A DNA stretch of 64,000 bases from Nocardioides sp. URHA0020 (lineage in GTDB: Bacteria; Actinomycetota; Actinomycetes; Propionibacteriales; Nocardioidaceae): assembly GCF_000620705.1 (NCBI RefSeq), contig NZ_KK211170.1:353938-417937 (forward strand). Direction: 5' to 3'. The notes beneath the pieces were generated by a model. It was not told where the DNA came from and ran no database searches. It saw only the letters and a list, made by a program, of their open reading frames with translations. The position numbers were made by a program, and so were the translations under genes. Below, piece after piece: positions 44,931-55,073 of the stretch (the first letter of the stretch is position 1; each line of letters starts with the position of its first letter).

Positions 44931-46037
44931 GTGTCCGGTCCGAACACCGATTACGACCCTGTGGAGGTCACCCCGTTGAAGCCGGAGGAGGTCGAGGCGT
45001 CCCGTGACGCAGCGCTCGCTGCGATCGCGGCTGCGACCGATCTCGCCGAGCTGAAGCAGGTGCGGATCGACCACACGGGGGACCGGTCCCCGCTCGCGCT
45101 GGCCAACCGCGAGATCGGCGCCCTGCCGCCGCAGGCGCGCAAGGAGGCCGGCCAGCGCATCGGCCAGGCCCGCGGCGCGGTCAACCAGGCCCTCGGCCGC
45201 CGCCAGGCGGTGCTCGAGGCCGAGCACGAGGAGCGGATGCTCGTCGAGGAGACCGTCGACGTCACGCTGCCGACCGACCGCATCCCCACCGGCGCCCGGC
45301 ACCCGCTGACCACCGGCGCCGAGCTGATCGCCGACATCTTCGTCGCGATGGGCTGGGAGGTGGCCGAGGGACCGGTCATCGAGGCGGAGTGGCTGAACTT
45401 CGACGCGCTCAACCTCGGGCCGGACCACCCGGCCCGCACCATGCAGGACACGTTCTGGACCGAGCCGCCCGAGAACCACCTCGTGCTGCGCACCCACACC
45501 TCCCCGGTGCAGGCGCGCACGATGCTCTCGCGCACGCCCCCGATCTACGTCGTCTGCCCCGGTCGCGTCTTCCGCACCGACGAGTACGACGCCACCCACA
45601 GCCCGGTCTTCCACCAGGTCGAGGGCCTGGCGATCGACGAGGGCATCACGATGGCCAACCTCAAGGGCACCCTCGACCACTTCGCCGCCGCCATGTTCGG
45701 CGAGGGCATCAGCACGCGGTTCCGCCCGTCGTACTTCCCGTTCACCGAGCCGAGCGCCGAGGTCGACCTGGTCTGCTTCGTCTGCCGCGGCGCCGGCGTG
45801 CTCGACGGCGCCACCTGTCGCACCTGCCGCGGCGAGGGGTGGATCGAGTGGGGCGGCTGCGGCGTCGTGAACCCGCGCGTCCTGACCGCTTGCGGCATCG
45901 ACTCCGAGCGCTACACCGGCTTCGCCTTCGGCATGGGCATCGACCGCACCCTGATGTTCCGCCACGGGATCGAGGACCTGCGCGAGCTCTTCGAGGGCGA
46001 CATCCGCTTCACCACTGCTTTCGGAACGGAACTCTGA
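44931..46037 (+). CDS. pheS: Phenylalanine-tRNA ligase alpha subunit
   Basis: A 368-residue class II synthetase subunit. The N-terminal coiled coil binds tRNA (to about residue 110), and the catalytic core contains motif 2 PGRVFRTDEYDATHSPVFHQVEG (in part) near residue 205 and motif 3 GFAFGMGIDRTLMFRHGI near residue 325. Between them lies a four-cysteine insertion (Cys282, Cys285, Cys296, Cys299) that looks like a zinc knuckle; I recall it in Streptomyces PheS as well. GTG start after GAGAGAG. Followed by pheT after 4 nt. Confidence 0.95.
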   Translation: MSGPNTDYDPVEVTPLKPEEVEASRDAALAAIAAATDLAELKQVRIDHTGDRSPLALANREIGALPPQARKEAGQRIGQARGAVNQALGRRQAVLEAEHEERMLVEETVDVTLPTDRIPTGARHPLTTGAELIADIFVAMGWEVAEGPVIEAEWLNFDALNLGPDHPARTMQDTFWTEPPENHLVLRTHTSPVQARTMLSRTPPIYVVCPGRVFRTDEYDATHSPVFHQVEGLAIDEGITMANLKGTLDHFAAAMFGEGISTRFRPSYFPFTEPSAEVDLVCFVCRGAGVLDGATCRTCRGEGWIEWGGCGVVNPRVLTACGIDSERYTGFAFGMGIDRTLMFRHGIEDLRELFEGDIRFTTAFGTEL

Positions 46038-46041
46038 TCAC

Positions 46042-48513
46042 ATGAAGGCCCCAGTCTCCTGGATCCGGGAGTACGTCGACCTCCCCGACGGCGTCACCAC
46101 CGAGGACCTTGCCGCCCGGCTCACCGCGCTCGGGCTCAAGCTCGAGGCCATCGAGAAGCCCGGCGACCAGATCACCGGCCCTCTCGTGGTCGGCCGGGTG
46201 CTCACGATGCAGCCCGAGCCGCAGAAGAACGGCAAGACGATCAACTGGTGCACGGTCGACGTCGGTGACGCCAACGGCACCGGCGAGCCGCAGGGCATCG
46301 TCTGCGGCGCCCACAACTTCGCGCCCGGCGACCACGTCGTCGTGATCCTGCCCGGCGGCATCCTGCCGGGGAACTTCGAGATCTCCGCGCGCAAGACCTA
46401 CGGCCACCTGTCGGCCGGCATGATCTGCTCGGCCCGCGAGCTCGGCCTCGGCGAGGACCACGACGGCATCATCGTCCTCCCCGAGGGCGCCGGCGCCCCC
46501 GGGGACAGCGCCTTCGCGGTGCTCGGTCTCGACGACGAGGTCATCGAGTTCGAGATCAACCCGGACCGCGCCTACGCGCTGTCGTTGCGCGGCGTCGCCC
46601 GCGAGGCGGCCCTGGCGTACGACGCGCCGTACCGCGACCCGGCCGATCGCCCGGTGCCGGAGCCGAACGCCGACGGCCACCCGGTCCAGATCGACGACCC
46701 GGCCGGCTGCCCGGTCTTCGTGGCGCGCACGGTGCGCGGCTTCGACCCGGCCGCCACGTCGCCCGACTGGATGGTCCGCCGGCTCACCCAGGCCGGGATG
46801 CGCCCGATCTCGCTCGCCGTCGACGTCACCAACTACGTGATGCTCGAGATCGGCCGGCCGATCCACGGGTACGACGCCGACAAGATCGCCGGCCCCATCC
46901 GGGTCCGCCGCGCCGCCGACGGCGAGCGGCTGACGACGCTCGACGGCGTCGACCGCCCGCTCTCGACCGAGGACCTGGTCGTCACCGACGACTCCGGCAT
47001 CATCGGCCTCGGCGGCGTGATGGGCGGCGAGACCACCGAGATGTCGTCGACCACGACATCGGTGCTCGTCGAGGCGGCCCACTGGGACGCCACGTCGATG
47101 TTCCGCACCGGCAAGCGCCACAAGCTCACCTCCGAGGCCGGCAAGCGCAACGAGCGCGGCGTCGACCCGGTCGTCACCCAGGCCGCGGCCGACCGGGTGG
47201 TGGAGCTGCTCACGACGTACGGCGGCGGCACGGCGGATGCCGGTGTCACCGTCGTGGGGACGCCGCCGGTGGCCACCGCGATCGCGATGCCCGACGACCT
47301 CCCCGCCCGGGTCTCCGGCATCGACATCTCGCGGGAGACCGCGCGCCAGCACCTGCTGGCCGTCGGCTGCGAGCTCGCCGACGACGGCTACCTCCCGCCG
47401 CCGTGGCGCCCGGACCTGACCGACCCCTACGACCTGGTCGAGGAGGTCGTGCGGGTCGTCGGCTACGACCAGGTCCCGTCGGTGCTGCCCCGCGAGGCCG
47501 CGGGCCGTGGTCTCACCCGCGAGCAGCGGCTGCGCCGTCGTGTGGGTCGCCTGCTGGCCGGTGCGGGCTGCGTCGAGGTGATCAGCTTCCCGTTCATCGG
47601 CGACGCCGCGCTCGATGCCCTGGGCCTGCCCGCCGACGACGTGCTGCGCAGCACCGTCAAGCTGGCGAACCCGCTGTCGAGCGAGGACCCGTCGTACACG
47701 ACCACCCTGCTGCCCGGCCTGCTGAAGGCCGCCGCGCGCAACCTGGGTCGGGGCGCGACCGGGGTGTCGCTCTTCGAGACCGGCACCGTGGCCTTCCCGG
47801 TCGACCGCGGTCCGGCGCCGATCTACGGCGTCGACTGGCGCCCGAGCGACGACGAGCTCGCCAAGCTCTTCGAGGCGCTCCCGGAGCAGCCGCTGCACCT
47901 CGCCGTCGTGCTGGCCGGTGAGCGCGAGCGTGCCGGCTGGTGGGGCGCCGGTCGTGAGGCCGGCTGGTCGGACGCCATCGGCATCGTGCGCCGGCTCGGC
48001 ACCGAGCTGGGGGTCGACGTCGAGGTCGTCTCGGCCTCCCGTGCGCCCTGGCACCCCGGCCGCTGCGCGCGGGTCCTCGTCGACGGGACCGAGCTCGGTC
48101 ACGCCGGTGAGCTGCACCCGAAGGTGTGCCAGGAGTTCGGCCTGCCGCCGCGCAGCGCCGCGGTCGAGCTTGACCTCGACCTCCTGATGCGCCGCGCGCG
48201 CGACGTGACGCCGGGCCCGGAGTTCTCGACGTACCCGCTGGCGAAGGAGGACGTCGCCCTCGTGGTCGACGTCGCCGTCACCACCGCTGCCGTGGAGGCC
48301 GCACTGCGCGAGGGCGCGGGGGAGCTGCTCGAGTCGATCCGGCTGTTCGACCTCTTCACCGGCGACCAGGTCGGCGACGGGCGCAAGTCGCTGGCGTTCG
48401 CCCTGCGGTTCCGGGCACCCGACCGCACCCTGACCGAGGAGGAGACGACGGCCGCGCGCGACGCGGCCGTCGCGCTCGCCGCCGAGCGGACCGGTGCCGT
48501 CCAGCGGAGCTGA
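46042..48513 (+). CDS. pheT: Phenylalanine-tRNA ligase beta subunit
   Basis: An 823-residue subunit with editing and anticodon-binding functions. N-terminal MKAPVSWIREYVDLP, an EMAP/OB tRNA-binding domain (about residues 40-155, GIVCGAHNFAPGD), B3/B4 editing region (to about 380), B5 domain (DDLPARVSGIDISRETARQHL, near residue 418, in part), a class II-like core, and the C-terminal FDX-ACB domain (FSTYPLAKEDVALVVD near residue 728). The 3' end is overlapped by the regulator gene that follows. Confidence 0.95.
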   Translation: MKAPVSWIREYVDLPDGVTTEDLAARLTALGLKLEAIEKPGDQITGPLVVGRVLTMQPEPQKNGKTINWCTVDVGDANGTGEPQGIVCGAHNFAPGDHVVVILPGGILPGNFEISARKTYGHLSAGMICSARELGLGEDHDGIIVLPEGAGAPGDSAFAVLGLDDEVIEFEINPDRAYALSLRGVAREAALAYDAPYRDPADRPVPEPNADGHPVQIDDPAGCPVFVARTVRGFDPAATSPDWMVRRLTQAGMRPISLAVDVTNYVMLEIGRPIHGYDADKIAGPIRVRRAADGERLTTLDGVDRPLSTEDLVVTDDSGIIGLGGVMGGETTEMSSTTTSVLVEAAHWDATSMFRTGKRHKLTSEAGKRNERGVDPVVTQAAADRVVELLTTYGGGTADAGVTVVGTPPVATAIAMPDDLPARVSGIDISRETARQHLLAVGCELADDGYLPPPWRPDLTDPYDLVEEVVRVVGYDQVPSVLPREAAGRGLTREQRLRRRVGRLLAGAGCVEVISFPFIGDAALDALGLPADDVLRSTVKLANPLSSEDPSYTTTLLPGLLKAAARNLGRGATGVSLFETGTVAFPVDRGPAPIYGVDWRPSDDELAKLFEALPEQPLHLAVVLAGERERAGWWGAGREAGWSDAIGIVRRLGTELGVDVEVVSASRAPWHPGRCARVLVDGTELGHAGELHPKVCQEFGLPPRSAAVELDLDLLMRRARDVTPGPEFSTYPLAKEDVALVVDVAVTTAAVEAALREGAGELLESIRLFDLFTGDQVGDGRKSLAFALRFRAPDRTLTEEETTAARDAAVALAAERTGAVQRS

Positions 48514-51500
48514 CGACAGCGCCGGCAGGGGTCCGGCGCTGACGCTGCTCCCCGACGTGCGCTGGCACGGTGCCCCGGTGACGGGCGAGCGCACCCGGAC
48601 CCTGCTCGCGGTGCTCGCGGCGACCCCCGACGAGGGTGTCAGCGAGGGACGCCTGATCGAGGAGCTGTGGGGCGAGGCCGGCGTGCCGGCCAATCCCACG
48701 AAGGCGCTGCAGGTCGTCGTCTCGCGGGCGCGCACGGCCACGAGCGCGGACGCGGTCGCACGGACGCCGAACGGCTACCGGCTGGGCACGTCCGACACGG
48801 ACCTGGCTGACCTGCGTGAACGGCACACCCGGGCCGCCGACGCCGAGCGCGCCGGCGACTGGCAGGGCGTCGTGGCCGCGGCCCGCACCGTCGCCGAGCT
48901 CACCATCTCCGAGGCGGGCGAGGGCCGGCTGCACGAGCTGCGACTCAACGCCCTGGCGGTGCGAGCGGCCACCCGCGACCTGCTCGGCCGTGGTCTCTCG
49001 GCGCTCGGGCACCACGACGAGGCGCTCGAGATCCTGGAGGCGAGCGAGCCCACGGAGCGCAACGTCCTCGCCCTGCTGCGCAGCGAGGCGACCGTGCGCG
49101 GCGTGCCCGCCGCACTCGCGCGCTACGAGCAGATCCGCGAGCGGTACGCCGACGAGCTTGGCGTCGATCCGGGCCCGGAGCTCCAGACGATGTACGCCGA
49201 GCTCCTCGCGCGGGACCGGCCGGTGCGCGAGGGTCTGCTGTACGAGGCCTCGCGCCTGATCGGACGCGACGGCGACGTCGCGGCGCTGGCCGAGACCATC
49301 CGCACGTCGCGGGTCACCTCGATCGTCGGGCCCGGGGGACTGGGCAAGACCCGGTTGGCCCACCTGATGGGCCGCCTGGCCGAGCAGCCGGTGGTGCACT
49401 TCGTCGAGCTCGCCGGCGTCACCTCGCCGGACGGCGTCGCGGTGGAGGTCGGCGATGTGCTGGGGGTGCGCGAGGCCGCGACCGGACGGCTCGCGGCGGC
49501 GGCCCGCCGTACGGACCTGCTCGGTCGGATCATCGACCAGGTCGGCACCACGTCGGCGCTGCTGATCCTGGACAACTGCGAGCACCTCGTCGACGCCGTC
49601 GCCGAGCTGGTCCAGGTGCTGGTGACCCGGACGCCGGGGCTGCGGGTGCTCACGACCACCCGCGCCCCGCTCGGCATCGCAGCGGAGCGGGTCTACCAGC
49701 TCCCCCAGCTCGGGCTCGACGACGCGGTCGAGCTCTTCGTCGAGCGGGCCTCGGCGGCCCGGCCCGGTGCCCGTCTGGAGCCGGGGGAGGTGCGCTCGCT
49801 CGTTGCGCGCCTGGACGGCCTCCCGCTGGCGGTCGAGCTGGCGGCCGCCAAGGTCCGCGCGATGTCCGTCGCCGAGATCGAGCGTCGGCTCGAGGACAGG
49901 TTCGCCCTGCTGCGCGGTGGCTCGCGCGAGGCGCCGGAGCGGCACCAGACCCTGATCGCCGTCATCGACTGGAGCTGGAACCTGCTCGACGACGACGAGC
50001 GCCGCGCGCTGCGTCGACTCTCGATCTTCCGCGACGGCTTCTCGCTCGACGCCGCCGACGCGGTGGTCGACGGCGACGCGCTCGGGGCGGTCTCCAACCT
50101 GGTGGACCAGTCGCTCGTGACCGTCAGCGAGGGCGCAGGAGATCTCCGCTACCGGCTGCTCGAGACCGTGCGGGAGTTCGGCCAGGTGCAGCTGGTCGAC
50201 GCGGGCGACGACACGGACACGCGCGAGCGCCTGCGCGCGTGGGGGATCGACCTGTGCCGTCGCGCGTGGGACGACCTCTTCGGCCCGCAGCAGGTCGCGA
50301 CCATGACCGCGATCCGGGTCGAGGAGGGCAACCTGGTCGACCTGCTGCGCCGCTGCCTGCGCGACTCCGACGCGGGCGCCGTCATCCCGCTGATGGCGTG
50401 CCTCTCGGACTTCTGGACCGTCGAGGGCAGCCACCTCAAGGTCGTCGCGCTGGCCCGGGAGGTGGAGGAGGTCGTCGCGAGCGCCGCGGTGAGCGAGGAC
50501 CTGGTGCCGGCTCTGCGCGCGACGCTCTCCGCGATTGCCTTCAACTCGATGATCTTCTCGGAGCACGGCACCGAGCAGGCGCTCGCCCGGCTCGAGAGCC
50601 TGCCAGAGGGCGACGGTGAGACGCGGGCGGAGGCGCAGACGATGGTGCTCCTGACCGCCCGGCTGGGGACCGCCCGCGGCGACGTGGACGCGCTCGATCG
50701 GCTGTGCGAGCACCCTCGCGCACACGTCCGGCAGCTCGCCCTCCAGTGGGCGAGCCAGTACTACGAGAACACCGGGGACCTCGCCGAGGCGCGGCTCCGC
50801 GCCGAGCGGTCGCTCGAGCTGGTCGACGACCGGGACGGGCCGTGGACCGGTGCGTTGGTGCGGTCGCAGCTGGCCGGCCTCACGATGCAGGCGGGCCAGC
50901 TCGACCAGGCCCTCGGGTTCGCCACCCAGGCCATCCCGGTCATGGAGGCGCTCGGCGCCACCGAGGACGTCGCCCAGCTCCAGGCGGTGCTGGCGATGTC
51001 GGCGATCCAGGACGGCCGGTTCGCCGACGCCGCCCGGATCTTCGACCAGATCGACGACGACGACGGCAACGGGGTCTTCGGCTCCGCCGTCATCGTGCGG
51101 AGCGGTCGACCCGAGCTCGACCTGGCCGCCGGCCGCATCGAGGAGGGGCTGCGCGGCTACCGCGACGCCGTCCGCGAGCTGAACGGCCGACGGATGCCCG
51201 GCACCGGGTTCGGGGTCGGCTACGAGCCGTGGGTGCTCTTCCCGAGCGCGGCGGCCCTGTCCGCGCACGTCCGGCACGGGCGGTTCGACGAGGCGGCGCC
51301 CCTCCGGGCCGACCTGCTCGCCCGGGCCCCGAGGGCGCTCGGCGACGGGACCGGCTTCCTCGACTACCCGGTCGTCGGCGCGTTGGTCTTCGCGCTCGCG
51401 GAGTGGGAGCTCGTCACGGCGACGGAGCCTGCCGCGATCCGGCACGCCGTACGCCTGCTCGTCTGCGCCGACGCCTTCGGCTACAACCGGCAGCTGCCCA

Positions 51501-51643
51501 GTCTCAGCTGGGCGCCGGCCGAGGCGATGGCCGAGGCCGCCCTGCCCGGCGAGGTCGAGCGGGTTCGCGCCGACCTCGGAGACGTGAAGGCGATCGAGCT
51601 CCGCGAGGAGGTCCTGCGACTCGTCACGGCGCTCGATCGCTGA
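48494..51643 (+). CDS. AfsR/SARP-like BTAD regulator with NB-ARC-type ATPase and TPR-like tail
   Basis: A 1049-residue regulator. Residues about 1-100 are a winged-helix DNA-binding domain (RTLLAVLAATPDEGVSEGRL and TPNGYRL); 100-245 the BTAD (ALARYEQIRERYADELGVDPG). The STAND-type ATPase follows: Walker A VGPGGLGKTRL near residue 277, Walker B ALLILDNCEHLVD near residue 356, and GLPLAVELAAA near residue 442. The remainder is helical, TPR-like. GTG at 48494 overlaps pheT by 20 nt. It faces the DrrAB-type exporter genes, which it may regulate in response to an unknown ligand; that link is inference from position. Confidence 0.85.
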   Translation: MPSSGADDSAGRGPALTLLPDVRWHGAPVTGERTRTLLAVLAATPDEGVSEGRLIEELWGEAGVPANPTKALQVVVSRARTATSADAVARTPNGYRLGTSDTDLADLRERHTRAADAERAGDWQGVVAAARTVAELTISEAGEGRLHELRLNALAVRAATRDLLGRGLSALGHHDEALEILEASEPTERNVLALLRSEATVRGVPAALARYEQIRERYADELGVDPGPELQTMYAELLARDRPVREGLLYEASRLIGRDGDVAALAETIRTSRVTSIVGPGGLGKTRLAHLMGRLAEQPVVHFVELAGVTSPDGVAVEVGDVLGVREAATGRLAAAARRTDLLGRIIDQVGTTSALLILDNCEHLVDAVAELVQVLVTRTPGLRVLTTTRAPLGIAAERVYQLPQLGLDDAVELFVERASAARPGARLEPGEVRSLVARLDGLPLAVELAAAKVRAMSVAEIERRLEDRFALLRGGSREAPERHQTLIAVIDWSWNLLDDDERRALRRLSIFRDGFSLDAADAVVDGDALGAVSNLVDQSLVTVSEGAGDLRYRLLETVREFGQVQLVDAGDDTDTRERLRAWGIDLCRRAWDDLFGPQQVATMTAIRVEEGNLVDLLRRCLRDSDAGAVIPLMACLSDFWTVEGSHLKVVALAREVEEVVASAAVSEDLVPALRATLSAIAFNSMIFSEHGTEQALARLESLPEGDGETRAEAQTMVLLTARLGTARGDVDALDRLCEHPRAHVRQLALQWASQYYENTGDLAEARLRAERSLELVDDRDGPWTGALVRSQLAGLTMQAGQLDQALGFATQAIPVMEALGATEDVAQLQAVLAMSAIQDGRFADAARIFDQIDDDDGNGVFGSAVIVRSGRPELDLAAGRIEEGLRGYRDAVRELNGRRMPGTGFGVGYEPWVLFPSAAALSAHVRHGRFDEAAPLRADLLARAPRALGDGTGFLDYPVVGALVFALAEWELVTATEPAAIRHAVRLLVCADAFGYNRQLPSLSWAPAEAMAEAALPGEVERVRADLGDVKAIELREEVLRLVTALDR

Positions 51644-51668
51644 CGAGCGTCACGCGACCGCCCGTGCT

Positions 51669-51698
51669 CGCCGGGAGCGAGCGAGCCCGCTCCCGGCG
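51669..51698. terminator. Bidirectional terminator hairpin between convergent genes
   Basis: CGCCGGGAGCG (51669-51679) and CGCTCCCGGCG (51688-51698) form a perfect 11-bp stem with an 8-nt loop in the 61-bp gap between the regulator and the ABC permease genes. No U tract on either side. Confidence 0.65.
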
Positions 51699-51704
51699 GC
51701 TCGA

Positions 51705-52531
51705 TCACATCTTGCGGGAGTAGGACCTCACCGAGAGCGGCAGGAAGACCGCCACGATGACCGCGCAGCCGAGCAGTGCCCAGCCGACGTTGGCGGTCAC
51801 CATGCCGTCGTTCATGAGGTCGCGGACCGCCGAGATCACCAGGGAGACCGGGTTGACCTTGACGAAGGCCTCGAGCCAGCCCGGCAGTGTGTCGGCCGGC
51901 ACGAAGGCGTTCGACAGAAAGGTCAGCGGGAACATGATCATCATCGAGATGCCCTGCACGGCCTGGGCGCTGCGCGCCCGGGTCCCGAGGTAGGTGAAGA
52001 TCCACGCGAGTGACCACCCGGCGATGATCGTGAGCAGCCACCCGGCGAGCACGCCGGGGACGCCGCCACCGGGCCGGTAGCCCATGAGCAGCCCGGTGAG
52101 GATCGTCAGGGTCGCGGCGGTGGCGTAGCGCGCCAGGTCGGCGATGGCCGGCCCGACCAGCGGCGCGATCCGGGCGATCGGCAGCGACTTGAACCGGTCG
52201 AAGACGCCCTTGTCCATGTCCTCGCGGAGCTGGATGCCGGTGGCCATGGACGCGGTCAGCGCCGTCTGGGCGAGGATGCCGGTGATCACGATCGGCAGGT
52301 ACTCCTGGACGCTGCCGGAGATCGCGCCGCCGAAGATGTAGGCGAACATCGCGGTGAACAGCAACGGCTGGAGCGTGACGTCGAACCACTGCTCGGGGTT
52401 GCGGCGCATCTTCTTGAGCGCTCGCCACGCCATCGCCAGGCTCTGGTCGAGGGTGTCGCGCAGCGACGGGCGGGTGACGACCGTGCGGTCGAGCACCTGG
52501 GTCGTCTCGTGGTCGGGAAGCAGGGTGGTGC

Positions 52532-52535
<4 letters not shown>
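51705..52535 (-). CDS. ABC-2 type exporter permease (DrrB-like)
   Basis: A 276-residue membrane subunit with six helices. N-terminal cytoplasmic helix has ALKKMRRNPEQWFDVTLQPLLF, typical of daunorubicin-resistance DrrB permeases, followed by DMDKGVFDRFKSLPIAR (coupling helix) near residue 107 and ISMMIMFPLTFLSNAFVPADTLPGW (in part) near residue 200. ATG overlaps the stop of the ATPase gene by 4 nt. With that ATPase it forms a drug- or lipid-export pump; the substrate is unknown. Confidence 0.88.
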
Positions 52536-53524
<989 letters not shown>

Positions 53525-53530
53525 GGCGCC

Positions 53531-53536
53531 AGCATG
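53531..53536 (-). promoter_or_regulatory. Weak -10-like CATGCT before the ABC ATPase gene
   Basis: On the minus strand CATGCT ends 6 nt before the ATG at 53524, the leaderless spacing; the first base departs from TAnnnT. Confidence 0.3.
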
Positions 53537-53578
53537 GGCCTCGTCGGTTTCGTGCCGCCTTCACTCCGGTTTCACGGT

Positions 53579-53613
53579 CCCGGGCACCCGAGCCCCTGGG
53601 GCCCGGGCACCCG
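53579..53613. repeat. 12-bp direct repeat CCCGGGCACCCG around a GCCCC/GGGGC hairpin
   Basis: CCCGGGCACCCG occurs at 53579-53590 and 53602-53613; GCCCC-T-GGGGC lies between. Located just after the stop of the secreted nuclease-fold gene, so the region may end its transcript before the ABC genes. Confidence 0.6.
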
Positions 53614-53623
53614 GAGCAGCCGG

Positions 53624-54955
53624 TCAGGCAGGCGGCAGCGGCAGCGTCGCGACCTGCATGAAGTGGTCCGAGGCGATGAGGGACTTGCTGGTGTAGTACA
53701 GGTTGCGGTAGCTGCAGGAGCCCTTCACCGAGCCGAGCGTCATGATGTAGTCGCGACGCAGCGGGGTGGGCTTGAGCGGGAACTTGTACTGGTTCGTCGT
53801 CGGGAACTTCGCGCCGCTGAGCTTCGTGGTGGCGAAGGCGTCGTAGAAGCCGGCCTTGAGTAGCGCACGCTGCACGTTGTTGTACGGCCGGTTGTTGATC
53901 GTGGAGTTCATGTCACCGGCCACGATGACCTGGTTGCCGTACGTCGCGCGCAGCTGCTTGGCCTTGCTGATCACCTTGGAGATCTCGCGGCCGCGGACCT
54001 TGACGTCGGAGGGTGCGTCGCCGAGGTCGAGGTGGTTGGAGGTGAAGACGAACGGCGCCTGGCCGGTCGCCTGCAGGCGCACCCACGGGAGCATCGAGTC
54101 CTTCGGGGCCCCCGCGTCGGGGATCCGGAGGAGGCCCTCGTTGAGCTTGGTGAACCTGTTGGCGTCGAAGAAGATCCGGGTCCCGCCCAGCGAGTGGGTG
54201 AAGGGCTTGTAGAAGTCGTCGCTCATGGCGGGGACCCAGTTGGCGGCCGGGTCCGCGACGTTCAGTGCCTTGACGATCCACTCACGCTGGGTGATGTTGC
54301 CGAAGCCCTGGTCGACCTGGCCGCTCGCCTCCTGGACCGCGACCACGTGCGCACCGCTGCGCTTGATCTCCGAGATGACGTGCTTGCGCCGCAGGTTCCA
54401 GCTGAAGGCACCCTTGATCGGGTCAGCGGTCCACGTGCGGACGTTGAAGGTGCCGACGGTCACCCGGTTCTTCGTGGCTGCCGTGCAGGGGGTGCCGATC
54501 GGGGCCTGGATCCACTTCGTCGGGCTGGAGCCGACCGTCCCGTCCTTGCGGTAGACGGTGAGCTTGACGAAGGAGTAGTTGCCCGAGCTCGTGTACGTGC
54601 CGGCGGCGCGGGGCACGATCAGCGCCTGCCTCTTGCGGCCGACCCGGTAGGACTTCGTCTCGACGTCCAGCTGGCGGTTGACGCCGACCTTCACGACGTA
54701 CCGCTTGACGTACTTGCCCGGGCGCACCCACGACACCCGCAGACGGCCGTCCTTGAGCGTGGCGAGGCTCAGCTTCAGGTACTCGGCCCCGTTGGGGTAG
54801 CTGCCCGACGCGACGCCGGTCGGGTTCGGGACCCGGCGCTCCGACGCGCCTGGGGCGACCGGGCGGGCGTCTGCCGGGGCGGCGACGAGGACGCCGCCGA
54901 GCAGGACGCCCGCAACGATGGCCTGGGCGGCGCGGATGACGGGAGATGCGGGCAT
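53624..54955 (-). CDS. Secreted endonuclease/exonuclease/phosphatase-fold protein
   Basis: A protein of about 443 residues with a signal peptide (VIRAAQAIVAGVLLGGVLVAAPADA). Residues about 40-145 look like a fibronectin-like beta domain (RLRVSWVRPGKYVKRYVVKVG). The EEP nuclease/phosphatase domain starts near residue 160: FNVRTW, VVAVQEASGQ (metal Glu), SNHLDLG, VAGDMNST and the final LIASDHFMQV catalytic pair. Targets could be extracellular nucleic acid or phosphodiesters. ATG at 54955 has GGAG 7 nt upstream; a TTG at 54967 is the alternative. Confidence 0.82.
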   Translation of the reverse strand: MPASPVIRAAQAIVAGVLLGGVLVAAPADARPVAPGASERRVPNPTGVASGSYPNGAEYLKLSLATLKDGRLRVSWVRPGKYVKRYVVKVGVNRQLDVETKSYRVGRKRQALIVPRAAGTYTSSGNYSFVKLTVYRKDGTVGSSPTKWIQAPIGTPCTAATKNRVTVGTFNVRTWTADPIKGAFSWNLRRKHVISEIKRSGAHVVAVQEASGQVDQGFGNITQREWIVKALNVADPAANWVPAMSDDFYKPFTHSLGGTRIFFDANRFTKLNEGLLRIPDAGAPKDSMLPWVRLQATGQAPFVFTSNHLDLGDAPSDVKVRGREISKVISKAKQLRATYGNQVIVAGDMNSTINNRPYNNVQRALLKAGFYDAFATTKLSGAKFPTTNQYKFPLKPTPLRRDYIMTLGSVKGSCSYRNLYYTSKSLIASDHFMQVATLPLPPA

Positions 54956-55018
54956 CGAGAACTCCAAGATCGTGCTGCGGTCGTGGGGGTGTGCACCAGA
55001 CCGGTGGCACGTACGCCG

Positions 55019-55024
55019 ATTTTA
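55019..55024 (-). promoter_or_regulatory. -10 element TAAAAT for the secreted nuclease-fold gene
   Basis: TAAAAT on the minus strand in an AT-rich patch, giving a leader of about 55 nt. No good -35 at normal spacing. Confidence 0.4.
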
Positions 55025-55073
55025 CGGGAGAGAACCCAATCGGGGGGCCGCTTTCGCAAGACCCGGGGCGCGC

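Noticed and set aside
54956..54967. TTG start adding four residues to the secreted nuclease-fold protein
   Set aside because: The ATG at 54955 has GGAG at proper spacing and gives a normal signal peptide.
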